Origin: Moringa oleifera
Taxonomy: Eukaryota; Streptophyta; Magnoliopsida; Brassicales; Moringaceae
Direction: 5' to 3'
Length of the DNA stretch: 64,000 nt
NCBI GenBank assembly: GCA_021397835.1
Contig: JAJFZO010000345.1
Location: forward strand, 930,001-994,000
Below the pieces are notes generated by a model that was not told where the DNA came from, ran no database searches, and saw only the letters and a list, made by a program, of their open reading frames with translations. Made by a program: the position numbers and the translations under genes. Positions 24,658 through 38,989 of the stretch are shown in pieces (the first letter of the stretch is position 1; each line of letters starts with the position of its first letter).

Positions 24658-25789
24658 CAAATTAAGATGATTATGGATAACCAGTTGATCACTATTAAAG
24701 AGGAAGAAGACATCATAGCTCCAATTTCATCAAGCCACCCCTATATTAAGGCTCCAAAAAACATAAAAGATCATCCAATTAAAGCATTGGAATTTATGAA
24801 TGCTATTGAACATGCATGGGCATGGGAACCTAGTATCTCTAAATTTATAAAATTTCAGTTGGGGCAAACCTTAGGTAGAAGATATAAGATCGAAAGATGA
24901 TTAGGAGCAAGAGATAGTGTTAGCCCTAGATATCCCAAGAATAAGGATAAGACTAGCATAGGCTACAAAAGAACTAGAGAAAAGAAAAGCTAGATGATAG
25001 AAAAAAAGAAAAAGAATAGGAAGATGCAATTTGAAGAGAAAACTTATGAGTTAAAGCCTATTTACTATAGTATTCCACTGCATCAAGCATTCAAATCGGT
25101 TGGTTTTATCACCTATAAGAAACCCATCCATGTTATCATCCAAATTGGAAGTTAGCTTGCAAAAGAGTTTTCTCACCTCTCGATCAACAGATAGGAGATT
25201 CATGCATGAAGGAGCAAGATTGTGGAGTCCATCCATGTCCCCCAAAATTTTCATTGAATAATTGGACGACAACTAAATTGCATGTAGTTTCCATTATTGA
25301 AGAAATGTGATTTTATAACTTTATGTCTAAATTTAATCACTATTAATGAATAAGCTCTTTATTCTCACCCAACATTTATTTTATTCTTCATTTTTCATTC
25401 TCATTAATTTTCAAGCATCTAGATAAGACATTCTCATTTTCATGTCTAAGGTCACACATAATGAATATCCCAAATGCTATGAATGTTAATTTTGAATTGA
25501 ATCCCGAAGAATTTTTATATCAAGATAATTTTGAATTATAAGACATGGTGGAGAACATAAATTACCCCCATATTTATCAAGAATGATTCAACAAGAAGAA
25601 AAACAAATTATGTCTTATAAAGAGTCCACAGAGACCATTAATTTGGGGAATGACATAAAAAAAAAAGAAGTAAAATTTAAGATTAATTACTCTACTTCAA
25701 ACATAAAAATGAGTTGATAAAATTACTAATTGAATATTCGAATGTGTTTCCATGGTAGTATAAGATATGCTAAGGCTGGATAATAGTAT

Positions 25790-26620
25790 CATTGAGCATA
25801 AATTTTCACTAAAACTAGGATGCCTTCCAGTTCAACAAAAGCTATCAAGAATGAGGCTAGAAGTGCTATTGAAAATTAAAGAAGAAATCCAAAAATAATT
25901 AGATGTATGATTTATTATGGTAGTACATTACCCGAAATGGGTGGCTAACGTCTCAATACCAAAGAAAGATGGCAAGGTGCAGATGTGTGTAGATTATAGA
26001 TATCTTAATTAGGCAAGTCCTAAGGATAACTTTTTGTTGCCATATATTGAAACTCTTATGGATAATATAGCCAAATATTCCTTATTTCTTTTCATGGATG
26101 GATATTCAAGATATAACCAGATAATTAAAATTGTCGTTAAAGGATATGGAAAAAACCACATTTGTCATGCTTTGGAGAACTTTTTGCTATCGTGTAATAC
26201 CATTTGGGTTGAAAAACACTGGTGTAACTTACCAATGCAATATGGTAATCTTATTCCATGATATGATGCACAAAACAATTGAAATCTATGTTGCTGACAT
26301 GATAGCCAAATTTAAGAAACACGAGGATCATGTGGAGGAATTTAAGGAAACTTTTTGAAAAACTTTGAAAATATGAGTTGTGGTTGAATATGAATAAGTG
26401 CACTTTTGGCATGAAATCAAGAAAATTATTGGGCTTATCGTAAGTGAGAAATGTATTGAAGTCGATCTTAAAAAAGTTGAGACGATTTATAATTTGCCAC
26501 TACCTAGGATAGCAAAAGAAGTTTAGGGCTTCTTGGGAAGGTTGAATTATATTTCAAGATTTACAGCCTAATTGACAAACATATGCAATCTTGCCTTTAA
26601 GAGGTCAAGAAATATTGATA
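25790..26620 (+). pseudogene. gypsy reverse transcriptase remnant
   Basis: Motifs in order: PKWVANVSIPKKDGKVQMCV (about 25935), PKDNFLLPYIETLMDN, FLFMDGYSRYNQI with the first catalytic Asp at 26097-26099, then after a frameshift near 26125 CYRVIPFGLKNTG and EIYVADMIAKFKKHEDHVEE, and NKCTFGMKSRKLLG. The YxDD box reads YVAD: the first Asp is Ala (GCT, 26293-26295), which should abolish polymerase activity. Stops occur at about 25897, 26010 and 26356. Confidence 0.85.
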
Positions 26621-27047
26621 CTAGTTAGTGGAATAAAGAATGCTAAGTAACCTTCGACAAAATTAAAGGGTATATGTCTAATCGTCTAGTATTGGTACTA
26701 TTAATTTCAAAGACACCATTAATTTTGTATTTAACAATGTACAAGAGGTTAGTAAACTGTGTATTAGCGCAACAAGACAAATCTAGCAAGAAAGAGCTTG
26801 ATATATATTACTTGAGCAACAAAATTCATTGATTGTGATTCAAAATATTTATCAATTGAGAAAATTTGTTGGGCAATAGCTTGGTTTACACACAGAGTTC
26901 GTTAATATCTATTGAGTCACATGACGTGTGTAATTGCCAAGTTTAATCCCATCGAGTACTTGTTTTGAAAAACCGTCATTATTTCGTAGACCGGCTAGAT
27001 GGTAAGTGCTATTGCTAAAGCATGATCTTATATATGTTTCTTAAAAA

Positions 27048-27540
27048 GTGATCAAAAGAAGTGCTATAGCAAACTTTTCGATTGATCAAGCCAATGAAAC
27101 TATGATAAAATTTGATTTTTTGGGGAAGGACTTAATGGTAATTTTGCCCATGTCCCAAAGGAAGGTTAGATATTTGGAAAACATTTTTGATGAGGCATCA
27201 AATATTTTAGGGCATGGGATCTACACTGTCCTAAAATCACCAGATGGGCAGTTCTGTCCATTCATCGCTCAGTTAAACTTCAATTCAACTAATAATGTCA
27301 TTGAGTATGAGGTCTGCATCATGGGATTAAAAGCTACAATAGCCAAAAAAGTGGTAAAGTTGGATGTATTTAAGAATTTTGCTTTGGTCATATATCAATA
27401 AAAAGGGAGAATGGATGACAAGACATCTTGAGTTAATTCGTTACCATAAGTTAGCTAAAGAATTACTTAAGAGCTTTGAGGAAGTTAGTTTCAATTACCT
27501 TTTTAAAGACGAAAATTAAATGGTAGATGCATTAGCACCG
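27048..27540 (+). pseudogene. gypsy RNase H remnant
   Basis: DEASNILGHGIYTVLKSPDG (about 27190) and NFNSTNNVIEYEVCIMGLKA (about 27280) match the RNase H domain of plant gypsy polyproteins; the Asp at the start and the Glu of EYE are present. The reading frame ends at 27401. A further short block (HLELIRYHKLAKELLKSFEE) continues in another frame to about 27500. Confidence 0.75.
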
Positions 27541-27829
27541 TTGGCTTCTATGTTCCAAGTGACAGATGCTTCACAAGTCTTGCCAATCAGAATGAGAATT
27601 TTACAATCTCTAGTGCATTACTTATTGGAAGAAAAAGATAGCAATCTATGGTATCATAAGATTCGAATTTACGTTAAGAGTCAACACTACTAGATAAGGG
27701 CATCAAAGAATGATAAAAGAACCTTGACGAAGTTAGCCTTGAATTTTATACTAGACAGAAATGTGCTTTATGAAAAGAGCATTAATTGATTAGACACTAT
27801 TAAGGTGTATTGATGCAAGTGAGGCCCGG

Positions 27830-28620
27830 GTGATCTTAAGAGAAGTAATGAAGGTACTTGTGGAGCACATGCTAATGGACATATAATGGTTAGAAAAATT
27901 ATAAGGGTAAGTTATTATTGGCCAACAATAAAAAAATGATTACATTCAGTATGTGAGAAAGTGTGACAAATTCCAAATTTATGCAGATAAGATACATGTA
28001 CCATAATTCCTTTTACATGTAATGAACGCACCTTTGTCATTTCCAATGTGGGATTTTGATGTCATTAGACCCATCACCCTAAAAGCTTCTAATACATATA
28101 AATTCATCCTAGTTTATTGATTACTTCATAAAATGGGTAGAAGCTGATTCTTTTGCTAACGTTACTAAGGTTATGGTGAATGGATTTATCAAAAAAGAAA
28201 TTATTTGTCAATATGACCTGTTATATGAATAATCTCATATAATGCTCAAAATTTGAGGAATAAGGCTATAAAAAAGATTTGTGAACAATTTAAGATTCAA
28301 CACCCTAATTCAATAACCTATCATCCTAAAATGAATGGGGCAACAGAGGCGATGAATAAATTAAAAACATTAAGAACATAGTGTAAAAGATGACAATAAT
28401 CTACAAAGATTGGCACGAAATGCTACCCTTTGCATTACATACTTAAAGGATTATAGTAAGAACCTCTACTATGGCAACCACTTGCTCATCGATATATGCG
28501 ATGGAAGCTGTATTGCTCATAAAAGTTAAAATTCTTATATTAAGAGTGCTTGGAATCTGAACGGGAAGAAGCAAAGTGGATGAGAGCTTGATAGGAACTA
28601 TTAAACTTGATTGATGATAA
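27830..28620 (+). pseudogene. gypsy integrase remnant
   Basis: EGTCGAHANGHIMVRKIIRV near 27855 matches the zinc-binding N-terminal part; DWHEMLPFALHTY near 28410 and STMATTCSSIYAMEAVLLIK near 28470 match the C-terminal end of the catalytic core region. The catalytic core between is broken by many stops. The family joins element DNA to the host chromosome. Confidence 0.7.
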
Positions 28621-31499
28621 ATGCTTTAAAACTATTTGACATAGCTTTATGCCAAGTCAAAATTGAAAAAACATATAATAAGTGAGTATGCCTAATAGTA
28701 CTCAAAGAAGGTGATTTGGTGTTAAAAAAGATTCTCGAGAACATTGAAGAAGAGTACCAAATTAAAATGCTAGTTAGACATATGGTTAGTGTTAGTTAAT
28801 CTATAAACTCTTCAATATAAGTCTGCCTTATGATTCAATAAGAGATATCTTAATTTTCTCAACCATCAATATTAAGTACCTAAGAAATAAGGTCACATGT
28901 TCATGTGGGTAATGCTTGCGAGATATCTGTTAATTTATATTTTAACCATATCCCAATCATTTAAACCCACCAAGCAGTACTTCAAGACCACTCAAGAAAA
29001 GGATGACTCTAACCAATTCTGGTGGAGTTATGCCTAAGAACTTTGCAAATTGTTAGGCCACTTACAATGGAAGGGTTCATGACCATGACTAGTAACATGA
29101 GCTACCATAGATATGTGTTCACAACATATAAGGTATGTCTTTATTTTGTATAATCCTAAATATGGATAATTAACCTATAATAACAACAATGATATGTGTC
29201 AATATAGGAATATCTAAAGCTTGATCATTAGTAAATTTATTGTATGAGTAGGTAAGTTATCCAATATTTCATTAGATATCATATGTTAATGAAATTATGG
29301 TATATAAATGAAAATTCATAAAAATGGCTTCTTAGCATAATCATTTCGTGTAGACAACAACTTGGCCCAGTCATTAATTATGGCATCTAGTCATATACCC
29401 ATTAATAGATAATATTAAACATAGGTCAGTTTAGTTGGTCACAACCCATTAAATTTTAATTTGGTTATGGGTAAAGCTAAGGCTCATACTGAGATGTGCT
29501 AAGCATATGATGTAACGATCGTTGTATAAGTAGGCATGGATAATGATCATGATGGACTTAAGTACGATGCAAAAAAGTAAATTTAAAAAAGTCAAGACCT
29601 CACAGGTTAATTATATTCCACCATTCGTAGACCACAACCTCATGCTTTTGCACCATACCCAACAGAAAAACAATTACAAATCACCATTGGAATATATATC
29701 CATGATACACAATTACTTAGATATATTCTTGTTAACTTCTTGAGTTTAACTATTTGACCAAATTACATACCAACGAACCAGATATCCCTTAAATATTCTA
29801 TCTCCTATAATCAACTATTTTTATAAAATTTGGGATTATACTCTATATTTCGATCATAAAAAATAACCTATCCATAATAAGGAAGTTCACTAAGTAATAA
29901 TTAATCCATAAGTTATGAATGACTATGGTGTATAGAATCATATGCACAACCTTAGGGTATCTAAACAAGTAATTACTAGGGGTGATAATCTACCATCTCA
30001 TATATCAACACTACCTTGAATATGACAAATTATCTAATTTTTCATCTACCATTGACTAATTAAAGATTAATTATCAGCTAATGGACAAAAGAATAGACAT
30101 TGGCTGTCATATCCACTAGAATTAGATAAGGCCATGAAGGGTGTACGGTGGCATTAATGTAATTAACCTAAAGGCATAAAATATTTATTGACTCATGGAA
30201 TCGACATAGCAATCTGAGTTTAGACAATAAGTTAACTAACTTCTCGAAGGGGAATTATCCTATGGCAAATGAATGCTAGGTAATATGCTTTTAGTTTTTC
30301 CATGCCAATAATTGGTAACATCCAAATTCTTGCTAATTAAATAGGCAATTCAGGCCCATTACTAGGAACATTAGACGAAACATCACCCTATCTTATCATT
30401 GTTTTCTTGCTTAGGCATCACACTTTATCCATGCCTTTTCTTTTTTCCCTTTCCACTTTGTTTTTGGCCATGTCCATAGGTCCTACCAATTGAGATCTAA
30501 ACTCAATTATAATAAAAGGTCACCTATGCATTGATCAAGTTACACTAATTAGTGACACCTTTAATCCGTGATCACATTACGGTGGTGATGGTTGTCTTCT
30601 TCTTAACTTACTGGGCATTAAAATTTGATATATCATGTTGATTATGAGTTTAAACCTTTATCTTTTTTGGTTGAGCTTGAGTAAGGATTATGACACGAAT
30701 AGCTCGATTATTAAGATTATCAAACCTTTTAACTAAACATAAGTTAGCCTAATAAATATTGTGGGTGAATATTAAGGGCTAAACTAAGGTGGGCTTATAT
30801 CTAAATAGGTCATAAGGGCATTACAAGAGTGGTCATAAAAAAAAAAGTGTTGAGCATATAAGTTATCATTGAATAGATTGTTAGGCATAGTCGACCATGT
30901 CTAAGGCGAGATGGATATATAAGGAATTAACAAGAAGGCATGTTGCACCTTATTTCCATCTCCATAGAGATTGAAATAGGGTGAACCCCCTTATTTTGGA
31001 TTGCCATTAATAATCAAAATATTTTTGAGGTAAATTGACCAATATGTTGATATTATAAAAGGGACATAATTGAGGATAACCATATAACACTTATTTTTCG
31101 ATACTTAGGTTAATTGATCGTATTTAATGTCAATAATTGGTCAATAAGGCCCCTTTCCCTGAATTATCTCCCATGTTGAATTAGTCATCAAGCCTCACAA
31201 CCTATTAGGAGAATGGTGATCCATTTTGAAATTTAGCCAATCTTGACCGTTAGTCTTTTATTTGTTTGTTAACTTAATCAATTAACTTGGGTATCCAAAA
31301 GCAAGTTTAGGATTTTAGGCATAAGCCATGGTTTATATCCGGGGTAATATATTAGATCTTTGAGCATCGGATAATAGGGAGATAATTTCAATTATGTATC
31401 ACTGTCAAAATTGACGACGTTAATTATTCGACCTAATAAACATTGAGTTAATAACTTTAGTTCTGTGCCCCTTTAAATTGAAATATGGTATGGTAAATG

Positions 31500-32215
31500 A
31501 CATTAGGCTTAGTATAGAATTAGGCCTGAAAAATTATCGAGTAAAAGATATAATTGAGCCTATTAATTTTTTAGATCAAATTAATTAGGCTAATGTGCAT
31601 GAGCCCAAGAAATAATTCAACATATAATTACACCTAAAATGATTTGAAACTCGAATTTAATTGGACCTATAAAATTGGACATATATATGATATAATTAAG
31701 CCTCGATTTTATATAATTGAAAGGGCCTACAATATAATGAGTAGACTATAATTGATATTGAGATATAATTAGGCCTAATAAATAATTTTACTTAATACTA
31801 AATTAGACCTAAAGTGCACTAACCCAAGATATAATTGGACCTAACATTTATTGGATCTAATAATTAATGGGCTCATCATACATGAACCTACAAAATAATT
31901 AGACTTAAGAATGATGTAGGCCTAAATTATAATTGATTTGGCCAAATAATTAGTTGGATCTTACAATTAATGGAGTTTAATTGGGCCTAAGATTTAATTG
32001 CTCCTAAGAATTAGTTGGACAAAAGATTTGTTATGGCCTAATAAAAATTGGGCTTACTACATCATCATCCTATTATATTATTATGATTAATATATAATTA
32101 GGTTTAGAAAGAAATAAACTTAATAAACAATTTGATCCAAAAATATCATTAAGCCATATAGCTAATTAGGTCTACGATATAATTGAGTTAAAAATATGTT
32201 CTTATCAAGAGTAGA
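31500..32215. repeat. Degenerate TAATTRGRCCTAA word repeat
   Basis: The words TAATTAGGCCTAA, TAATTGGACCTAA, TTAATTGGGCCTAA and close variants recur roughly every 25-35 bases over about 700 bp. Spacing is irregular and units are diverged, which suggests an old minisatellite. Confidence 0.5.
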
Positions 32216-35200
32216 CCTATTGGTACGACGATAATTGACAGTTACCTTTCCCCAATAGACATGTGGATGTTGACAAGATTAATTCATGGATTGTGGTGTA
32301 TATAATTATATGTAATACCTTGGGGTGATATTAGTTAAAAGGGACATATAATTGTCATGGTTACTTCAATTATCTAATTTGTCCCATGATCATGTTTATA
32401 AGTAGCATAAACAGGATAATAATAGACTTACATGTATGATTCTCATTAACATGCCTTAACCTCCTTGATAATATTTTATCGTTGCCATACATGAATCATG
32501 TGCCCTTATTATCAAATCAAAATGGACATGTAAATCTACTTCACATAATGGTCATTGTTGGATATTTCTCGTAATTAGATTAAGAAAGCATGTAAGGTTC
32601 ACCATTAAAATATACATTGAGTATCAACAATATATATTTTAAGTAAATTGACAATCAATTAAATAACCCAAGTAATTAGCGATAATTCGAGTATACCTAT
32701 ATATGTAGATTAAGCCAACTTGAAAGAATGCACAATAAGCATGGACGTTATGGCAATACCCATTTCCCATGTCACCTAAAATATCCTACATATATATAGA
32801 ATAACAACTTTTGATCTCAAGCCATGAATTCATAGGTAGAGTTGACTCTTTTGAATAGTATAAATGGATCAGATGAATTCATATCAAACTAGACCTAAGT
32901 ACATATTAATTTTGGGATCAATATCATAATTATGGTATTACATTGGTCTAGGCCAAGCTGTTAATATACACCTTATATTATTAATATACCTTAGATGTCA
33001 TGTTACCCATTAACTCTATCCTAACGTTTTATTATTATCTTGCCTAGTTATACATAATGTTTTATATGTCTATAAGCACATAGGTTATGCTTATGGATAT
33101 GTTACTACATATCATAGATATGTAATTACACTAGATAGGAAACATCTGGCATATGTTATTGTCCTACCTATTTATTTAGGCATAGTCGAAAACATAATCT
33201 ACTTATGTTTAATTAACCTCACCTTCTCACACTAGTCTATGTGACATAAATTACATATCTACTAGCTACTTGATGATAATTCTAATTGGATGTATTTTTT
33301 TAATCTTACCATTGAATCTAAATTACGCATGTGTACTCCCTGCATCCATATAGGTTATGGGAAGCTCATTAGGCAAGCACAATCATCATCCTAGTACCAT
33401 AAGTTTAAATATAATTAGGAGGACTATTTAGTAAATGGTATATTCACCAATCGTTAAACCTTAATCATAGCATTGATTATGTATTGCTATATATCTTGCG
33501 GCTTTCTTCATCTTTACATGCTGAATGAACTAATTATAAACTCAAAATAAACATATGTTATCGGTAAAATAGCCATATCAAAAATAAATGGAAGGGCTAA
33601 TAGACAGTGCTGATAGGATTTGGATTATCAACATTGTGTCCTTATACCTACTTATTGTGTGGCCCATCAATAAATATAACCATAAAATAAGTTAATTTAG
33701 ATGCGGGTAAACCTATGCCATCGCCATAGTGCACACATGTGAATAGGCAGCAACCAGAATAATCTAAATATCGAGATAGGTTCACTTGTGTTTGAGGTAC
33801 ATTAATGATCAATATACTTGCTAATTATCCCCTGACTTTATCCAAACATATGATACAGAGAACATAGGTGAATTAATTCATGGTCACATACTATTGAATC
33901 AAAATTAGTTAATTAACCTATAGGTGTGCCCTCAAGTATACTAAGCTAATTAATATAATCATAGGCCAATTTATATAAACTGAGTTAATCCTTATTGATA
34001 TCAACCAATCAAAGGTTCATCAATGGGTTGCACTACATGTTATCCAACATAGAAATAATGGACAGTAGGGTGAACTCCCTTTATTTTGGATTTTGGTGAC
34101 TTACATAAATTCTACATTTTATTTTAGTCAATTTCTATATTCAAATATAGTTAATAATGACACCAATCAATGGGGATAATAATGACTAACCTAATTCTTT
34201 ATTGTGGGGTAAACAATTACCTTATACAAATAAACTCATCATGGGTTTATGTTACGAGCACATGGCTGGCTACTAATTAAATTATTATATCATGTGTCTC
34301 ACTAGTAATGTAGACAAATGGGTGTGGGTAATTTACATAACTAGGAGAATTGTTACATGTGTTACATTTATGATCAATTAACTTTTCAAAGGTGCATGTT
34401 CACTCAAGATTTATATGATAAATGTGAACTAACTTGCCCATATGATGCGGCCTATTGTATATCAAATACTGAAGAATAAATTATACTTATTGACCAAGTA
34501 TAGTGTCACATGCGCAGAGACTATAATTAATTCATAATTTACCTCGATTAGTGTAATCTAGTATAATTGATACTCGTATGGAGTGCCACCTAAATAGGTT
34601 AAGGTAAATACCATATCATGCCTTACTTATATCATGCTTTTAGGGCTCTCTTTTTGGTCTTATGTACAGCTGGAAACATCATTATGTCTTGATCATAATC
34701 AAGATTAAAAGGTAAGGTTATTTCTAATTAATTATAATAAAGGAGCTTATGAATATATATTAATTTCATAACATGAGTTATATATTTTTAATTATATCAA
34801 CATAGATATATGTTATTGGGACAGCTCAAATTGATCAATACTTGAGGCTTAATGATGATTGACAAAGGAATTAGGTTAGGTTACCCTAGGATATCCTTAT
34901 AGTCCATTAATTCATTGATCAGTCTTTCCATCCAATTGAGGCATATTAATGGCCTATACCAGAAGTTAGCTATAATGTCAAATAAATATGGTCAATATAA
35001 GTTCTCTAACATCGTGGGTTAAGAATACTCTTATGATCATTTGGACTTATATAGATCATCCTTACAAACTAGGGGAATGATTAGTATTAATCTTTATCCT
35101 TCATTGATCCTCAGCTTGAATTATGATCATTAAGCCTAACCCATTGATACTATTCTTGATTACCACAAATAAATAATGAGAATTGGATTCATATCCTAAT

Positions 35201-37053
35201 ATAATTGGTCAAGAGGTTATAATTTACCATTGATTTTCAATGCATATTATACAACGATATTATGTATACAATTGATTGTATACGAAATGCATTAATAAAT
35301 TACATGGTGTATCTAAAATTTGTTTAGGGTCCAAACTAAACAAAGTAAATGGTTAATGCTAAATTGTGAAAAATATTTGTAAAATCAAATGCAAATTACT
35401 TGTTTTAGGCCAATTGTCTTACATTGTAATTGAGCACCATTATATGTGAACGAATGAATGCTGAAAGAGTTTGTTTATTAGTTTAGGCAATTAATTTCTA
35501 ATATTCTACAAGGATAATGTATATTTCCTAGACATATGTTCACAATATGAACCAAACTTCATATTATTATCACTATTTATCCTTAACAGTATACGAAAAC
35601 CAATTGGTGAAATCACCAAATAATTTTATATTCATTAGCTTATTAGGGATATCCTAGGTCATTTCTTCCCTAATAAGCATGATGAACTCATATAGTTTAA
35701 AGGTACCTAGTGTAAGCACCTTACTTTGTCTTGATACATTATATATATTAATAAAAATATAAATATATAAATATGTATTGTTTAGAAAATAATAATAATA
35801 AAACCAAAATAAGAAAAAAATAAAAAAATAAATGAACAAAGAAAAATAAGAAAAGATTTAAAAAGATAAAAGTAAAAAATAATAAACAAAATTTGAAAAC
35901 AAAAACTACAAATGAAGAAAATTAAAAAAAATAAAAGAATAAACACTCAACTATGTTATCTCTCTTTGTGAACTTGACCATATTTCAAAGTGTTGAATCA
36001 TTAGGCAGAATCCCTTTTTGAACTAAATTGTTTATATAGAATTCACATGTTGGAGTACTAACTTATAGATAAGTTAAGTGATGATATATCAATAATGTTC
36101 AGCTTGTGAACACACAACCATTTCCTTAATGCAAGACAGTGGGCCTAAATCCTTGAGTTAAGTATCATAGTAATATTTTTTTTAATCTAATTAAGGTGTA
36201 AATAACAATATATATGAGTTTTAATTATTTGTATCCTAGATTTTATTTGGATTATCTTATTAACGGTTTTCATATACTAGTTATATATTAGCAATTATGC
36301 CTAAATCATAGTTTACAATATATCTCGTTATGTGAGATCAAATTAACAAACGAAATGGGCTGGATATCTTGAATAAATTCTTGTTCATAATTTAGATGAG
36401 GGGTCAACTCTCACAACCTTATATGACAATAATAAAGCAAATTTAACTCTAGTAAGCTCAATTATAAATAAAGATTAAAATACCGTGAATCATTATTGAA
36501 TATTTAATTTAAAAATATGATGTTCGGTTCATATTGTGTACATATGTCTAGAAAATACGTAATTCAAAGGTTATTACACAAGAATTGAACTAGAATAATT
36601 TAGGTTTATAAACCATGATAATTTTAACTTACTCATGATTCACATTGATCATATTCTTTCTTAAACTATACACGTTGATCATTTTTAAAAAGAATTTTAA
36701 AATTTTTTTTGAGCCCATCTTATAAGGTACACCTTTGGAACTTCCCGCTAGACTTGACCAACAATAAAGTTTAATTTGACGAATGGTCAAATCTTATACA
36801 TTCAATAATCTTATGATCAAATAAAGAATATGCATTGGTTACTTGAAAGATATAATATGAAAATAGCATTATAGGCAAACATGCATTTTAATAATATTCT
36901 TTATCAAGGATTATTATTAAATGTATCATTATTTACGAGACTTTAAGAAATAATTTCTTTAGCACTATTAGATGTCTACTTTCTACAAGTTCCATGCACC
37001 ATACTTGAATTAAACAAGGTTACTACAACATAAAAACATAAGGTCAACTCTAG

Positions 37054-37056
<3 letters not shown>

Positions 37057-37098
<42 letters not shown>
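37057..37098. repeat. (TA)n microsatellite
   Basis: About 42 bases of uninterrupted TA dinucleotide. Confidence 0.95.
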
Positions 37099-37100
<2 letters not shown>

Positions 37101-38064
37101 CATACGATGCCTTAATTTATACACTTTTGGGTCTAATGAAGTTAGTCCCTGATCACGATAACATCTCTGTAGTAAAACATCTCAACAATAATCATCTGAT
37201 CATGATTGATTGATAATAAAGAATCCTAAAGAATCTTTTTCACCAAAGTTTGCTCAAAAACCTTAAGGCAAAGTAGGTTAGACATTAACTGATTAACTTC
37301 ATTAAGTAAACCTAATGTATATTATAAAATCCTCAAATATCTATTACCTTAACAAGGCACGTATGTGGTATAAATGACATATATTCGATATATTTAGTTA
37401 CTAACTTGTTGCCAATATAAAATTTTTGTTGCCAATATAACATTTTATCCTAAGTCTTGATCAATAGTTAATTGGGCAAGAAAAGTCATAAATCTGTTAT
37501 CCTTGGGCAAGAAAAGTCATATATCTGTTATCCATTATAGGAGACATGTGTTTTAATTTCTATTGATTTGGTATCGCAAATATTCCCTTTAAGATTCCAA
37601 TTCTACTAAGTTAGTCATCCCTGACTTAGGCTTATTTAGGTAAGCCTATGATCCATACAATCACTAGGTTTTATTAATTAACTTAGAAACCTTTAAGGAA
37701 ATCCGTAATGAACCAATAAATCTATAAATATGTTAAACTAGCAAAATTTATCTATCTATGGAGAGGGACTACATTGAGCACATAAGAAAATGTCAATGCT
37801 GACTAATTGACCTCAACAAATGTGACATTATATATACAGATTAAGCTTATAATATGAATAAAGCTAGTAAGTTACTTAACAATTTTGTTCTAAAGGCATT
37901 CTAGTCACCATACAATAGTCCAAATGCATCTAAACACATCTTAACAAATATAGTATTTAAGTCCATTATGAATTCTTAGTGACCATGTGATATTAAATTA
38001 CTTAATAAAATCATTTAAGTACATAACATATACTTAAATGGTTTTGCACGTTAAGTATAAGTTT

Positions 38065-38545
38065 TAATTTCTTTTATCACTTGAAGGTAGCCATGTGTGG
38101 CCACAGCTTGCTCCCTTCAAGTTAGGCATGGAGGGGGCATGGAAAGTCACCAAGGTGGCTAGCTTTCTGACTTCAAAGGCAGCCATGCATGACTTACCAA
38201 GGTAGCAAGCTAGCAAAGGAAGGCATGGCGAGGGCCATAGGCAGGTGCCAAGATAGCAGCTTTTTACTTTCGAAGGCAGCCAGCTTGCTACCTTGGTAGC
38301 CATGCATGGTCATAAACTTATACTTTGAAGGCAACCATGCAGGACCACCAAAGTAGTAAACTAGTGGCCTTCGAAGGCAGCCATGCATGGCAGTCGGCTT
38401 ACTACCTTCAAAGGTATGCATGGCAACTAACTACTGCCTTTGACAGTAGCTATGGCTGCCAGCTTGTCACCCTCGAAGGCAGCCATGTCAGCCTGCTTAT
38501 GAAAGCATGCAAAGGCAACGAAGGGTCTAGCTTGGTTACATGCGG
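38065..38545. repeat. GC-richer array around AAGGCAGCCATGCATGG
   Basis: About nine diverged units, spaced roughly 45-70 bp, of the type CTTCGAAGGCAGCCATGCA, in both orientations (for example CTACCTTGGTAGCCATGCATGG). It stands out from the surrounding AT-rich DNA. The several reading frames here are a by-product of the repeat. Confidence 0.7.
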
Positions 38546-38724
38546 ATGGTGCTTGGCAGTCACTTAGGGCTGTCGTCAAACGTGGCTTGCTCTTTCCTTT
38601 CACAAGGGAAAGCACTTATAGCCCTGCAACTGACAGTAGGTTGGTCAATAGAGCTTTCACTACCTAATCGAGTTGGTCATTGGATTTCACTTATAGTGAC
38701 AATCATTTATTGTCGTCAATAAGA

Positions 38725-38945
38725 CCTTATAAATAAAAGCCCTAATTTTTTTCCTTTCGTGTGAGTGCTGCTGCCTTTACCCTTATTTCTCTTGTTACCT
38801 CTTCATATCTATCTATACTACTCTCTTTCCGTTGAGTTTCTCGGTCTGCACCATTTTCTCCTCTAATTTCCCCACTGTTAATGGTTATTTTCTCATTCTC
38901 AGTGCGAGGTTAACCTTTTTCCATGATAATTTGTATAAGTAAGTG
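38725..38945 (+). promoter_or_regulatory. Putative promoter and leader of element C
   Basis: TTATAAATAAAAG at 38727-38739 is a good plant TATA box. It is followed by a C/T-rich stretch typical of plant leaders (CTCTTGTTACCTCTTC, CTACTCTCTTTCC) and by AAGTAAGT at 38938-38945, a plausible splice donor. Transcription start is inferred near 38760. Confidence 0.45.
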
Positions 38946-38989
38946 TAGAAATTTTTATTAATGATATTGATGGTTGGAAAGTCTTCTAT

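Larger units (their letters stand above)
22540..28800 (+). mobile_element. Degenerate Ty3/gypsy LTR retrotransposon, internal region
   Basis: Fragments of gag, protease, reverse transcriptase, RNase H and integrase occur in that order on the plus strand. RT before integrase is the Ty3/gypsy order, and the wording of the motifs resembles the plant Tat-like lineage (inferred). Stops and frameshifts are everywhere. No LTR pair was found. Described as an old, inactive copy. Confidence 0.85.
28800..38060. other. 9.3-kb AT-rich region without recognisable genes
   Basis: No reading frame of note. Composition changes gradually; phrases such as TTAATTAACC and TATGGC recur. It may contain the decayed 3' LTR of the gypsy element and other old insertions, but no boundaries are visible. 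Small local duplications occur at 37408-37442 (TTGTTGCCAATATAA twice) and 37475-37535 (GGGCAAGAAAAGTCATA twice). Confidence 0.35.

Noticed and set aside
38194..38615. Several overlapping open frames of 60-80 residues on both strands
   Set aside because: They arise from a repeat array with few stops; no domain, no codon pattern.
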